64,000 bases of DNA, taken from assembly GCA_025200525.1 (NCBI GenBank), contig CM045762.1, positions 110,520,734-110,584,733 of the forward strand. The letters run 5' to 3'. The position numbers and the translations under genes were made by a program. Shown here piece after piece: positions 46,906 to 59,455 of the stretch. Below the pieces are notes generated by a model, which had not been told where the DNA came from, ran no database searches, and saw only the letters and a list, made by a program, of their open reading frames with translations. Source of the stretch: Camellia lanceoleosa. Taxonomy: Eukaryota > Streptophyta > Magnoliopsida > Ericales > Theaceae. Each line of letters starts with the position of its first letter. Within the stretch, counting starts at the first letter, position 1.

Positions 46906-49118
46906 CTGCCAGGCTCCAATTTGCTGCAACAGAGAACAAGAAAGGGCACAGTAGTGTATTTGCAAGGTATGTGTGCACAACCACCCTCCCTATCATTTCT
47001 TAAGCTCAATGGAGTGCGGTTCTCGACTCTTGGGCCACCAACTGAGCATCGCGATGCACGATGGCCGAGAAGCCAAGTTTTCACAATTCAATGTCAATGA
47101 ATGTACAAATAACACATAAGGGCCTTAACCTCTATCATGCATGATCAAGAGGGTCGGCGACCGAGAAATGAGGCACATTTCATCACATCAAGTATGGAAC
47201 GTCCCTCGTTTCTCATGTTTGGATTAACGTTCAATCCAAACACAATGCAATGCAACAACATTCCAAACAACATGCAAACAACATGAGCATGTCAAGTTAG
47301 AGCCCTCAAGCATGAAAGCTAGTGAAGGACACAAGACAAGGGCTATGTAATGCAATGCTCAATGGACCAAACCAACCCCAAATAGACTTCATGCATGCCA
47401 AGAAAATGGCCAAAATGCTCTGAAATGAAGGCATGAAAGGCCAAAATGGTGATGCTCATGCATTGGCTCATCAACTAAGCATAAGAGCACAACTCTCAAA
47501 CATGATTAAGAAGTGACATGTATGAGGATATGGAAATGCTATATGCTCTGAAATCAAGTGTTAAATGATGGCAAATCATATAAAACACACAAGTATAGCA
47601 TGCAAGAGGCATCAAAATACAAGGCTAGTCAAGCCCATTACACTACAGCTATGCAATACATGAATCATATAGCCAAGACAACTCAAAACAGTCTTAGAGC
47701 ATGCCAAAACAAAGCTAGAAACATAATTGAACATTGCCAACACATGCTAGAATTAGAGGCATGAGGCATGGAGTATGCGAGGCCAATGAGCATGATTACC
47801 CTACACCTACCAAAACCAAGCATCAGATGACATTACCAATAAAAATCAAAGTTGTATCATGGCAAAATAAGACCAAAAACCCACTAAGATGTCACCCCAA
47901 AAGCTTAGGCAAGATGTCATACATATTGGCTCATGTTTAAGGCATAAAGCACAACCTTCCAAAAGCATTGAAAGAGTGACACGTGTGAGTGTATAACAAT
48001 GAAACGTGCTCGGAAATCATGTATCAAATGATGCTAAATCATGCAAATAGCCCAAGCAATGCATGCTAGTGAACTCAAAACACAAAGCCATACAAAGCAA
48101 GGTCCAAATGATCAAGACCACTCAAAACAGAGCTTAAGCATGGCAAAACAATAGCAAATACATGCTAAGATAGAGCTAACACAAGCTAGGATTACTGGCA
48201 TGAAGCATGGAGCATACTAGGCCAACAAAGGGGATTACACCACAAGTGTAAAAACAAAGCAAGAGATGACTTTACCAACCAAAATCAGAGTTAAGGCATG
48301 TTAAATAATGACCAAGAACATGCTAAAATGGAACCAATACATGCTAGAAAGGTGAGCCAAAACCTTAAGCATACAAGGCTAGTTTGGAAGGATCACACTA
48401 CAAGTGTATAAAGCATGCAAGGGTGGCCTAAACTAAGCCAAAACCAAGGTATGACATACTGAAATAAGGCCAAAAATAGGCTGACATGGAGCCAAAACAA
48501 GCTTAACAAACATGCTATTTTGATGAGCCATCAACACAAGCAAACAAGAGAAGAGGGGGGGACAACCCCCTCCTATTTGAGGCCTTAAAACACACTTTCT
48601 ACCAATGAAAATCCACTAGATTTCAGTGACTAAAAGGCCAAGAGAAGGTGATCTCAAAGGCCTAAAGAGGTGGTACAAAACAAAGCATAATAAGCCACCA
48701 AAGGGGGTAGACCACCCCTAACACAAACAAAGCCTTGAACAAACACTTTAAGCACTTAAAATCAAAACTTTTTGCAGTTGAAAGTTAGGCCTAAAACATT
48801 ATGCAAATAGGGCCAAGGACTTAATCAAAAACAAAGCTTTAAGGGACTAGTGACTCACCCTTGAAGAACAAGGACAAAGCAGCAACTTCAGCAACTTTTC
48901 TGAGCTAAAACCAGCTCTTGAGTCCAAACAAGACCCTCAGGTACCTCAGCAACAAGAGTGTGGTGTTTCACTAGGTTTTGTGTGCAAAAGTGTGAAGAAA
49001 CTACACTTGTGAGCACAAAATGGAACAAATATAGAGAGAGGGAGAAATATAGAGATAGAGATATATGTATAACCCTCAGCAAATTTTTTTGAACCCGAGA
49101 CAAGAGGGAGGAGGCTTC

Positions 49119-49128
49119 CTTTTATAAA
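49119..49128 (-). promoter_or_regulatory. TATA box of LTR-5
   Basis: The minus strand reads TTTTTATAAAAGG across this site, equivalent to the boxes in the other LTRs. Confidence 0.65.
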
Positions 49129-49263
49129 AAACCATGCTCCATGCTTGTTTGACAAGCTAGAGGCTCCAAGCAATCCCTCCATACATGTGTATGCAGGATG
49201 CTTTCTGTGCCCAACAGCTAGCATAGCTAGCAAGAAAATACTTGTAGAAAAATGCAGAAAAGG

Positions 49264-49500
49264 TGCCGACCAGTTGAGGTGGTCGGTTGACCACTCCCAC
49301 TAGCCGACTGACCAGAAAAAGTGGTCTGCAAGGACAATAAGTGGTCGGCAAGGGGGGGAGGTGGTCGGCACAAAAAAAGGAAGGTGGTGGCATGGCTGCC
49401 GACCACTTTAGGTGGTCCATAGACCACCAAGACCAGCTGGCCGACCAGAAAACTGGCTGGCAAGGAAGAAAAGTGGTCTACAGGGGGAGAAATTGGTCTA
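49264..49500. repeat. GTGGTC/GACCAC palindromic array in U3 of LTR-5, cut short
   Basis: It starts GCCGACCAGTTGAGGTGGTCGG and continues with GGTGGTCCATAGACCACC. The distal part is lost at the 49624 junction. Confidence 0.7.
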
Positions 49501-49624
49501 CACCCCTATTCCACCCTCCAGGCAAGGGAAAACAAGGTTTAGTTCAAAATCAAACCAAAAAGGAAACAAGACAAGAGTCCACAAGGCGAGGCACTCAACC
49601 GGAAGCCCCGAAAACTAGTCTACG

Positions 49625-51125
49625 AGGACTTCTACCTTGGACACTCCAGCCAACTTAATTATCAATGGAGTACATCCCCTATCTCCTCCCAAACAATGGA
49701 ATACAACCGCTATCTCCTCCCAAATAATTGAGTACATATGCAATGTATTTAAACACGTTGTCATATACAATGACCAATTAAATCACATATTCAATGTGTT
49801 AATCCAACCGTCATATTCAATGACATAATCCAATCAATTAATTTCAATTTACCTAATCATCATGCAATTTCTATAACAATCATGGCTATCCTCCACCGAT
49901 AGCCCAAAACAATTATTTCTAAACAGATAAATAAATCTAACAAACAGATAATTTATCAACTTTTCCATGGGTGAGTGATTTATCAATCCAACTACACCAT
50001 TTAATCACATTTTCCCCCAATTTCATAATTTCCAAACCAATTTCACATTTCCACAATGATTTCTTTATTTATACAAATAATTTCTTTAATTCACATTAGG
50101 GCATTTTTCCCAAACTCCAAAACATTGACCCAAAGGTCTAAACCTCACCATTTCAACAATTATACACCAATAACCCCATTTCTAAGACCCCACATACACA
50201 TATGGAGTTCAAAATTTAAAACCCCTCTTTTACAAATCAACACTCAAACCTTAACTTCACCCAAACTTCCCAAATCCAACCATTTATACAAAATGACACA
50301 TGTCTAGGTTAAAACTCATAATAAAGAGTAGTTTATCCCTACCTTAAATAGAAAAGCTCAAAGGAGAAGAAGAGAGAAACCCAAGATGCTCCAAATCTGA
50401 ACTTTTTCGGATCAAAAGATAGCCCACGCAATGCTCTATGTTTTTAACAAAGAGAGTAGGGTAGAAACAAGGTATATTTGTAGAGATAGAGAGAGAGAGT
50501 TTAGAGAGAGGAGCTTCTGATCAAGGGTTTTTTAAGAAGAAAAAAATCAAAAAGTGATATAAAATCACGCTGCTATGAACTGATATATGCGAGGCTCACT
50601 CGAGCGAAGGAGTTGTCGCTCGAGCAACCAGACACAAAATAACCTTGCTCGAGCATAAGAAGCGTCGCTTGAGCAAACAATGTAAAACTTCAGTGTCTGA
50701 ACGCCAAGCACGCCGAAAGCATAAGAATTCTCGCTCGAGCGAAGGAACAAATAACACAAGACTCGCTCGAGCGCAAGAAATCTCGCTCGAGCAAAGAATA
50801 CCAACCTTCAGGTCTTTCAGAGACGCAGACGCACGCTCGAGCGCAAGAGTGCTTGCTCAAGCGAAGAGACACACCACACAAGGCTCGCTCGAGTGCAAAA
50901 AGCCTCACTTGAGCGAAGAGACCAAAATCTGGGCGGCAACCACTTGTACCAACTCACAACCAACCTGTTCTTAACTCACCCCCAACCTGTTCTTAACTCA
51001 CCCAACACGTCCCAAAACTCAAATACAAAGAATTAAAGAATGGAAATAAGATATAGACAACAACATACAACCACAGAACCCGAGTCCGAAACACAACAAA
51101 AGTCGGGGTAAAACATGGATCGCTA
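49625..51125 (-). mobile_element. Truncated chromovirus LTR
   Basis: It aligns with 54531-56047, the 3' LTR of the chromovirus at the right: GGACACTCCAGCCAACTTAA at both starts and GGATC[AG]CTATA at both ends. The first 0.7 kb of the LTR (53814-54530 equivalent) is absent. It has the CTCGAG array at 50594-50922 and a TATA-like TTTTATATC on the minus strand near 50560. No internal sequence follows. Confidence 0.75.
50594..50922. repeat. GCTCGAGC palindromic array in the chromovirus LTR fragment
   Basis: About a dozen copies of CGCTCGAGCG or one-base variants, 15-40 bp apart, next to a TATA-like box. The other LTR has the same array at 55538-55870. Confidence 0.8.
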
Positions 51126-51640
51126 TATTCATAAATGCCTTTTTGATGCATATATATTATAATATAAAAAAACAATTTTGTCAAATTCTTTTTATCTTTC
51201 CTTCCCTTAATTTGCATAGTTCATTAGGTTATCAAGCCATGTTGGCCTAAACAAGATTATTTAAATATAAAAAAACAACGGTTATACCAAATAATTTTAC
51301 CATTTATTATTACAATAAATAAAGTAAAATTGAAAGGCGAAACAAAAACTACTTTCATGAAAAAAAAACTTATAAACAATTTATAAATTTTATTAAAAAT
51401 TTTATAATAACAAAAAATAGTTTCACTTATTTAGTAAAAATAAAAAACAAAAAATAAAAAAATCCATTCTTTTCTTCTTCTCCCAGCCCCTTTAACCACC
51501 ACCCACCATTCATCACCACCACTAGCTACCACATCCGACCATCACCACTAGTGACCTCCTTTGGCCACCACATCCACAAGCCAACAACCACCTTTAGTTA
51601 CGAGGGGCAATTGTACAACCAATGTTGAACACCCTAAAAA

Positions 51641-51641
<1 letters not shown>
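51126..51641. other. AT-rich spacer, nothing identified
   Basis: Very A/T-rich with several oligo(A) runs and a short CCACCA-rich stretch (51495-51600). No gene or terminal repeat seen. Confidence 0.4.

Positions 51642-51642
<1 letters not shown>

Positions 51643-51721
<79 letters not shown>
51643..51721. repeat. (TTA)n microsatellite
   Basis: About 26 perfect TTA/ATT units. All long frames through here are poly-Ile, poly-Leu or poly-Asn artefacts. Confidence 0.98.
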
Positions 51722-51841
51722 GTAATTCATCCCAATGCTTTATATTAAACACCTTAACCCACTTTTCTGAGCACACCACAATTAAACAGCACCAAACCCA
51801 CTTTCTTGAACACCCAACCCAACCCAATCCAACCCATAACC

Positions 51842-52250
51842 CTTTTTTTTTTTCTTTTTTATCAACAAAAATGAAACTTTACTGGTGAAGAAGTTATATA
51901 CAAGCGAAGAACTTACATCAATAAAGCAAGGGAGTGTATCAAGCGTCATAGCTAAACTCAACAATCCCAACTAGGTTGACACCAAAGAGCTAGCACAATC
52001 ATATACCAGCATTTAGCCCAAGATTGGAGAGAGTCCAATCAAACAACCAAGAAAGTAAAAGAAAACTGGAAATTTGAAAAGAAAAGAAAAACACCACCAA
52101 TGAAACAGCCAAGATAACTCTACAGCAGCAACAACAACAACTAGAAGCAGCTTTGCATCAGCAAGAACTAAAAAATATTGGGGAATATTACCACGAAAAA
52201 GTGGAAAAAAATAAATAAATAAAACAAGGTTTGAGTTAGCAACCAAATAA
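51842..52250 (-). mobile_element. Possible retroposon 3' end with poly(A) tail
   Basis: Read on the minus strand, this ends in an interrupted run of A at 51861-51842. Before it come TCAACCTAGTTGGGATT, a type of sequence seen near the ends of some plant SINEs, and a GTTGTTGTTG run. No promoter boxes or target duplication were resolved, so SINE or truncated LINE is a guess. Confidence 0.3.
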
Positions 52251-53579
52251 ACTCTAAATTTTTAATTTTATCAATTCAAATCCTAATTTTTAAATTTATT
52301 TTCAATGTAAACCATTTGTTAATGTAGATATATGAATCATGTCTAAATATCATTTTCATTGAGTTTTATGACTGGAATATTTATTTCATCAGTTTTAATT
52401 AACAAAAATAGGCAAATGGTGCAGATTGAAAACAAATCAAAAGATTATGGTTTAAATTGACAAAATAAAAAACTTAAGATTTATTTTGTCACAAAACTCA
52501 AACTTTTGGATTTTTTGCATATAATTTTTCCAAAATATTTTTATTTCATTGTATATTTTTAATTAGAATGCTTTGAAGATTTACTTGTGTATCATTAGTT
52601 ACACTATTTTCAACTGCACCATAATCAATCACATTAAAACTTATCGCTTTAACATCCTCTTCTCGATGCCTAAACCAAATGCAAAGAATACAACATACTA
52701 TAACAATGTAAAATATCTCCTGCAAGAAAAACATCAAATTGTATCCTTAGACACACGTGTGCACACAAATGCATGCACATGCACAAAAGAAGAAGAAAGA
52801 AATTTTTTTTTTTTTTTTTTTAAGAATGTAATGATTTTTTCACTAAAAATATAGATAGAAACTAAATGGTGGAAGCACTTCTCACCATTGTATATGTTAC
52901 AATGTGGATGAGAAGGAGAAACAGATAAAGAGAAAGTTATATAAGAGAAAGAGTTTGTATTGTTTAGTATTGTTCTACAATCATACATGAGAGGTATATA
53001 TATTACAAGGATGAGTGCTTTCAAATAGATAAAGGAAAGGAAATAAAATCCTATCAAATCTATCGATGCATACATGTACATTGTTAATTTAATTTTAAAT
53101 CTTAATAAACTCATATATATGATGTTTATATAATGTTAGGAATACATAAACTAAACACAGAATGAGAAAGTGTGGGATCCACATGTGTATAGACTTACTC
53201 TATCGTAATAATTGCTGTGCTTTTATGTTGAATGTAGTAAATTAAAAAAATTCAAATTGTGATCCACTCCATTTTCATCACAAAATTGTAATGGAAAATC
53301 TCCATTACAATATCTAAGAGTTTGTAATTATATTCTTTCTAAATTTAAAATATTAATAAATTTTCATAATTATTTTGCAACCCTTAGATGATATAATGAA
53401 TATCCTCCATTACAACCATGGAATGGAGAGAATTTTAATTCATAAAATTCTATCAAATCTATTGGTGCATAAATGCACATATGTTATTTTAATTTTAAAA
53501 TTTAATATTATTAACTCATATTTTCCACACTTTTTATGTTGCATGTAAGAAGCAACATAGAGAGTTGAAGTTGATACTG
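52251..53579. other. AT-rich spacer with local duplication
   Basis: No gene seen. A run of 21 T is at about 52802-52822. A direct repeat of about 80 bp, starting CTATCAAATCTAT, is at about 53055 and 53452. TCTCCATTACAATAT and TCCTCCATTACAACC flank an AT-rich stretch (53290-53420). These could be parts of a MITE but no clean terminal repeats were found. Confidence 0.35.
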
Positions 53580-53585
53580 TCTAGT

Positions 53586-53770
53586 GGTGTAAACGAGTCG
53601 AGTTGAGCTGAATTTTTGTATGTTTGGGTTTCTTTATTAAGATTTTAACGAGTTTGAACTCAAACTCAAACTCAAACTCAATAAAAATTTAACGAATAAG
53701 CCCGAGTCGAGTTTGCTTAGGCTTGATTCGAGCTGGAGCCTGTTTAGGAGCCTTAACGAGCAAAAAAAAT
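53586..53770. mobile_element. hAT-like non-autonomous element, fragment
   Basis: GGTGTAAACGAGTCGAGTTGAG is the typical start of a common plant hAT-type MITE with CGAG-rich body (CCCGAGTCGAGTTTGC, TTCGAGCTGGAGCC). The expected far end, a reversed TTTACACC, is not found, so the copy is truncated. Assignment is from memory of the family. Confidence 0.4.
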
Positions 53771-53813
53771 TATAAATTCATACTTGTGTATTAGACTAAA
53801 GTTGCAATTGAAA

Positions 53814-56047
53814 TTTAACGCCCTCAAATAATACATAAATCAATCATTCGATAGATCTATAAACATGATAGATAAGTTACATTTCCATTCATTAGAGTTA
53901 ATATTTCAAAGGGTATTTCATGTAATTCCAAATGTTTACAACTGAATGAGTGCTCTATAGGCTGACATCTTTCCAAGTTATCACTTGGTTACAACGAAAG
54001 AAGAGCTCTAACTCTATACATGAAAGGCCCTCGGCTTGGATTTACATTAAACACAAAACACAAGCAACAAAACGGAATTTTCAACTCCAACAACTCCCAA
54101 TCTAAGACCTTGGAGGCGGCATATCACCTGTACTTGAAAAATGGTGTCCCAAAGTAGGGTGAGCAAAAGGCTAGTAGAGATATGCTAAACCAAATATGAG
54201 AAATAACTAAAACATTAGCATTCAATAAATGGTTAACACTTATAAGCCAATTTACACCCTTTACCAAAACTACCGACAAATACATCCATATTTCAAATTC
54301 ATCTCTATTCGTTTACCCAAGTTAATTTATAAACATAGGTCATTATTCACTCAAATAATTCAAAATAAGACTACAACTCATATTATCAATGTTTCAATTA
54401 TTAACAATTTGAAATGAGACTACAACTCATATAGACGACACTTCAATTCATCAACAATTCAAAATGAGGCTACAACTCATATTATTAACACTTCAATCAT
54501 CAACCTCATTCAGATGTATAAAAGGTTTCGTGACTTTCACCCTGGACACTCCAGCCAACTTAATTATCACTGGAGTCCATCCCCTTTCTCCACCCAAACA
54601 ATGGAGTACATCCCCTATCTCCTCCCACACAATGGAGTACATACCATTTCTTCTCCCAAACATATACATATGCAATGTATTTAAACACGTTATCATATAC
54701 AATGATCATTCACATCACATATTCAACGTGTTAATCCAACCGTCACATTCAATGACATAACCCAATTGATTAGTTTTGATTTACCTAATCATCATTCAGT
54801 TCTACAACAATCAGGACTATCCTCCAACAATAACCCAAAACAGTTATATCTAGACAGATAAACAAATTTATCAAACATAAAAGTATTACATTTTCCATAG
54901 GTGAGTGATTTATCCACCAAACTACACTATACAATCCCCTCCAATTTCATGATTCTCAATTGAATTACATATTTCCATAATAATTTCGTCATTTATGCAA
55001 TTGGTTCAACAAATCTCAATTAGGGCATTTTTCCCTCTTTCTCAAATATTGCTCCCAAGGCCAATTTTCATCAATCATACACAATAACCTCATTTTAGGG
55101 ACCACACATATACTTGGAACCCCAAAAGTAGGAAACCCCTCTTTTATAATTTCAATTTCAAACCCTAACTTCAACCAAAAACCCCAAATCCCACCATTTA
55201 TACAAAATGACCAATACTTGTGTTAAAACTTATAAAGGAGAGTAAAATATCCCTACCTCAAGAAGAAAAGCCGAGCCAAGCAAGAGAAGAACTCCAAAGA
55301 CGCCAAAATCAACTTCCACTCGGGTGAAAGTGGAGATCTTGAGAAGCTCCAACTCTTTAATGAAGGAAGGAGGGTGAAGAGACCACTAGATCTAAGTCTA
55401 AATGTAGAGAGAGAGAGAGAGAGAGGGTATTTTAGAGTGAGAAGCTCTCAACTTAGGGTTTTGGAAAGTTTTAGAGAGAGAAAGAACAAAAAAAGTGATT
55501 TAAAAAGTCACTTACGCGATCTGACATACGTACACTCCGCTCAATCAGAGAGTGTGACACTCGAGCGTCAGACACAAAATTTATACATGCTCAAGCACAA
55601 GAAGGTCCGCTTGAGTGCCAAGGCACAATAACAAAGCAATACCCGCTCGAGCGCAATGAAACCCGCTCGAGCGTAGAATACACACTTCTAGTATTTTCAC
55701 AGACTTCAGACATATGCTCGAGCGCCAAAGGGACTACTAGAGCGCACACCCGCTCGAGCATTGGAAACCCCGCTCAAGCGTGAAAAACACTTCCGCAGTA
55801 TTTCTTGCGCATTTAGTAATCGAAGATTGCAAACCCCGCTTGAGCGCATTAAGGCCCGCTCGAGCGGAAGACCAAAATTCTGGACAACAACATTCTAAAC
55901 CATCTACCAACCAACCTGTTCTAAACTCGCCCAAGGCATTCTGAAACTTAAATTAAAGGGGCAATAAGAGGGAAAGACGTAAACCACAACATTAAACTAC
56001 AAGACCCGAGTCCAAACACCATAAAGATCGAGTTAGAAACCGGATCA
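53814..56047 (-). repeat. 3' LTR of the chromovirus (about 2.2 kb)
   Basis: The right edge is set by the PPT at 56048-56066. The left edge is less sure: TAACGCCCTC at 53816 fits the usual Del/Tekay LTR end. It carries short repeats of CAATGGAGTACATCCCC (54595-54640) and the CTCGAG array (55538-55870). Confidence 0.7.
55538..55870. repeat. GCTCGAGC palindromic array in the chromovirus 3' LTR
   Basis: Repeated CGCTCGAGCG with variants (GCTCAAGC, GCTTGAGC) at 15-40 bp spacing, upstream of a TATA-like TTTAAA on the minus strand near 55500. Confidence 0.8.
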
Positions 56048-56066
56048 CTATAACCTCCTCCCCTAA
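56048..56066 (-). other. Polypurine tract of the chromovirus
   Basis: The minus strand reads TTAGGGGAGGAGGTTATAG just before the LTR start TGATCCGG. Confidence 0.7.
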
Positions 56067-56463
56067 AGAATTTCGTCTAAATTGCAAATTAAATTCAAAA
56101 TCAATGTTTGGTCATTCACAACCATGTTATTCTTACAAATCCAACATCATGACCCATCCTCCGCCATTTATTTTCATCGACTCAATACACGAGCCCCAAC
56201 TTGAACGAGAATTACAATTTCCAAAACATTAACAATGTTTATTCAAAGTTCAAATTTTCAAGAAGTGTACATAGCATATACAATGCTCCCAAGGTAACAC
56301 AATACATGTGATATTCCATATTCCCAAACATATGCAATGTTCTAACAATTTATACATGCACAATGTTCATATTTTTCATTAACAATTAATACAATACCTC
56401 CATAATCCAAAACATATACAATGTATTATGGTTCACTAACAAAACCAATATTACATCCCCTCA

Positions 56464-57660
56464 AACATCAATAAATAGGTTCGGATATTTTTCTCAGACT
56501 TCAAATTCACGCTCCCAAGTTGCTTCCTCAACTCCGTGATGTTTCCACAAAACCTTGACCAAGGGAATCATCTTGCCTCGCAAGACTTGGTCTTGTCTAT
56601 CTAAGACCCTCACCGGTCTCTCCTCGTATGATGCATCCTCGTCCACCTCTAAGTCGGTCCAATCCAATACATTTGATGGATCTGGCTCATATTTTCGAAG
56701 CATACTAACATGAAACAAGTCATGCACTCCTGACAACTGCAGCGGTAAAGCTAAACGGTATACAACCTCCCCAATCCGCTCAAGGATCTCAAAAGGGCCA
56801 ATAAACTGAGGGGACAACTTCCCACTCTTCCCAAACCTCATCAAACCCCGCCTAGGTGATATGTTTAGAAAGACGTAATCACCTACTTCAAAGGACAAAG
56901 GCCTCCTCCTACAGTCGGCATAACTCCTTTGGCGACTCTGGGCTGTAACTAGCCTCCTACCGATAAGTGTTACCTTCTCTGTCGTTTCTCACACCAACTC
57001 CGGGCCCAACAAAGGTGCATCACCCACCTCAGCCCAACACACAAGAGATCTACACGATCATCCATACAAGGCCTCAAACGGTGCCATGCCAATACTTGAT
57101 TAGAAACTGTTGTTGTATGCAAACTCCACTAAGGGTAAGTATCTCTCCCACGACCCTTTAAAGTCAAGGACATAACCTCGTAGCATATCCTTAAGTATCT
57201 GAATGGTGCGCTCTGACTGCCCGTCAGCCCGAGGATGGTAAGCCATACTAAAAGTCAATCTAGTGCCCAAGGCACTCTGCAAACTCTGCCACAACCTAGC
57301 AGTAAAACGCGAATCTCTATCTAAGACAATTGACACTGGGACTCCATACAACCTCATTATGTCCCGAATATACAAGTCGGCAAGGTAATCTATCGAATCT
57401 CTTACGCGCATAGGAATAAAGTGCGCCGACTTAGTCAACCAGTCCACTACCACTCAAATGGCATCACTACCCCGTTGAGTCCTCGGAAGACCTACAACGA
57501 AGTCCATCGTGACATTCTCCTATTTCCACTCGGCTATAGGCAAGGGTTGAAACAAACCCGCTGGCCTCTGATGCTTGGCCTTCACTTGCTGACAAGTACG
57601 GCACTTTGACACAAACACCGCCACATCCTTCTTCATATCCCTCCACCAAAATTGGCAACT
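56464..57660 (-). pseudogene. Integrase with C-terminal chromodomain, chromovirus
   Basis: Minus strand. The zinc-binding part lies in a shifted frame (57467-57658). Catalytic residues are visible: Asp in VVDWLTKSAHF, Asp in SIVLDRDSRF and Glu in DGQSERTIQILKDMLR. The GPF/Y region (FIGPFEILERIGEV, HDLFHVSMLRKY) leads to a chromodomain ending VLWKHHGVEEATWERE. A TGA at 56494-56496 stands about ten codons before the natural end at about 56464. Chromodomains direct insertion to heterochromatin in this clade. Stops near 57105 and 57455 break the frame. Confidence 0.85.
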
Positions 57661-57989
57661 CAGATCAGGATATATCCTTGTGCCTCCTAGATCCACCGCA
57701 AGGCGTGAATGGTGAAACTCTTGGAGTACTTCCTCTCAGCAAGACTCTGACACAAACAAGCGGTCTCAGTATCTTACACTCAAGTTGGGATACATAGTCA
57801 GACCCTTCTCAACTTTTCCACTGGAGATCTTTTCCCGGCGGGATTCTACCTCAAAATCACTCCTTTACGCTTCTAACACTTGGTTCACAAGTGTAGGTTG
57901 TGCAACTATAGAAAACAAGGCTACAGATTCAACGAACTCGCCCAGATGCAAGTCAAACTCGCTAAGAGCCCCCAACATCTCCCATTTTC

Positions 57990-58450
57990 AGGTAGCAATA
58001 AAAGCTACATCACTAACGGATTTCCTACTTAGGGCATCGGCCACAACATTGACCTTCCCCGGATGATAATGCAACTCGAAGTCATAATCCTCTATGAACT
58101 CCATCCACCTTCTTTATCTCAAATTCAAGTCCTTCTATGTAAATAGATACTTCAAACTCTTATGATCTGAGAACACCTCGAATCTCTCACCATAAAGGTA
58201 GTGCCTCCAAATCTTCAAGGAAAAAATTACAGTTGCTAACTCTAGGTCATGAGTGGGGTAATTCCTCTCGTGTGTTTTCAACTGACGTGAGCCATAGACT
58301 ACTACTTTCCTCTCTTGCATCAACACACAACCCAAACCCTATTGTGAGGCATCACAATACACTGCATAACCCACACCCCCCTCTAGAATAATCAAGACTG
58401 AAGCGGTGGTAAGTCTAACCTTAAGCTCTCAGAATGACTTTTCACAAGTC
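57990..58450 (-). pseudogene. RNase H of the chromovirus
   Basis: Minus strand. [38 protein letters not shown] and [12 protein letters not shown] are the classic RNase H blocks, followed in another frame by [15 protein letters not shown]. Only one RNase H domain, unlike the Tat elements. Confidence 0.85.
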
Positions 58451-59240
58451 TCACTCCACACAAATTTGATCCCTTTTCATTAATCTAGTCAAAGGCAAAG
58501 CTAGCTTGGGGAAATCCTTCACAAATCGACGGTAATACCTGGCCAACCCCAAGAAACTACGGATCTCAAAGACATTCTTAGGCTGTGCCCAATCTTGCAC
58601 TGCCTCTATTTTGGATGAATCCACACCACCCCTTCTCCAGATACCACATGGCCTAAGAACTTAACCTCTCGAGCGAACTCACACTTCCCAAACTTAGCAT
58701 ACAGGGTGGGCTCTAAGAATTTCCAAAGACCACTGCAAGTGTTCCCCGTGCTCCTCCTCGAGGGTGAATAATCAAAATGTCGCCCACAAAGACGACTACG
58801 GCGATCTAAGAACTCCCTAAAAATTCGTTCATTAAGTCCATGAACACAGGTGCATTGGTGAGCCCAAAAGGCATCACCCGAACTCATAATGGCCATACTA
58901 TACCGCATTTTAATGCCGTCTTTGGGATATCCTCCTCCCTAACCCTCAACTGATGATAACCCGATCTCAAGTCTATCTTAGAGAAACAACAGGATCCTTT
59001 CAACTGATCCAACAGATCATCTATACGAGGCATAGGGTACTTATTCTTAACCGTAGCCCGATTCAACTTTCGGTAATCAATACAAAGTCTTAAAGCCCCG
59101 TCTTTCTTTTTAGCAAAGAGTGTCGACGCTCCCCACGGTGAAGTACTAGGGCAAATAAAGCCCTTATCTAGCAACTCCTGGAGCTGAACCTTCAACTCAC
59201 TCAACTCGACTGGGGCAAAACGATACGGTGCCATGGAAAT
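58451..59240 (-). pseudogene. Reverse transcriptase of the chromovirus, catalytic Asp replaced
   Basis: Minus strand. [54 protein letters not shown] and [15 protein letters not shown] are intact RT blocks. The catalytic box reads F-V-G-D: GGC (58782-58784) replaces the first Asp of the usual YVDD. Frameshifts occur near 58610, 58720 and 58900. Confidence 0.85.
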
Positions 59241-59455
59241 CGATGTCGCATTGCACTAGGTCTATAAAGAACTCGATCTCTCGATGGGGTGGTAAACTAA
59301 CAAGATCCTCAGAAAGACGCCTCAAGACTACACAAACCACTCTAGGCAACTCGTCTGTCTCATCACACTCACTACTAAGCTCACTTCGCCTTATGATCGT
59401 GACACCGTGGTAAAACCTTACCAACCCGACCCCAAGAAATGAAAACAATCTCCAT

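Larger units (their letters stand above)
2485..49624 (-). mobile_element. Element B: older Tat/Ogre-type retrotransposon, interrupted by element A
   Basis: Internal sequence at 2485-4286 and 35157-45366 becomes continuous once element A (4287-35151) and one GATTG copy are removed. The joined sequence runs from a PBS at 45346-45362 through gag, protease, RT, RNase H and integrase on the minus strand to two plus-strand antisense genes. The 5' LTR is 45367-49624, truncated on its right. The 3' LTR would lie left of the window, because LTR-1 interrupts B at 2484/2485. Stops in Gag, protease and RT show that B is dead. It is the oldest layer of the nest. Confidence 0.85.
45367..49624 (-). repeat. 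LTR-5: 5' LTR of element B, truncated
   Basis: It begins at a worn terminus (TTAACCGC where A has TGTAGACCGC) and aligns with LTR-2 and LTR-4 up to about 49620, within U3. Roughly 430 bases of U3 and the outer terminus are missing, and chromovirus LTR sequence follows directly. TATA box at 49119-49128; U5 GTGGTC array at 46811-46905. Confidence 0.85.

Noticed and set aside
51548..51888. Poly-Ile, poly-Asn and poly-Leu frames.
   Set aside because: They are products of the (TTA)n microsatellite.
53045..53545. A possible MITE bounded by repeated CTATCAAATCTAT blocks.
   Set aside because: The blocks are direct, not inverted, and no target duplication was found.
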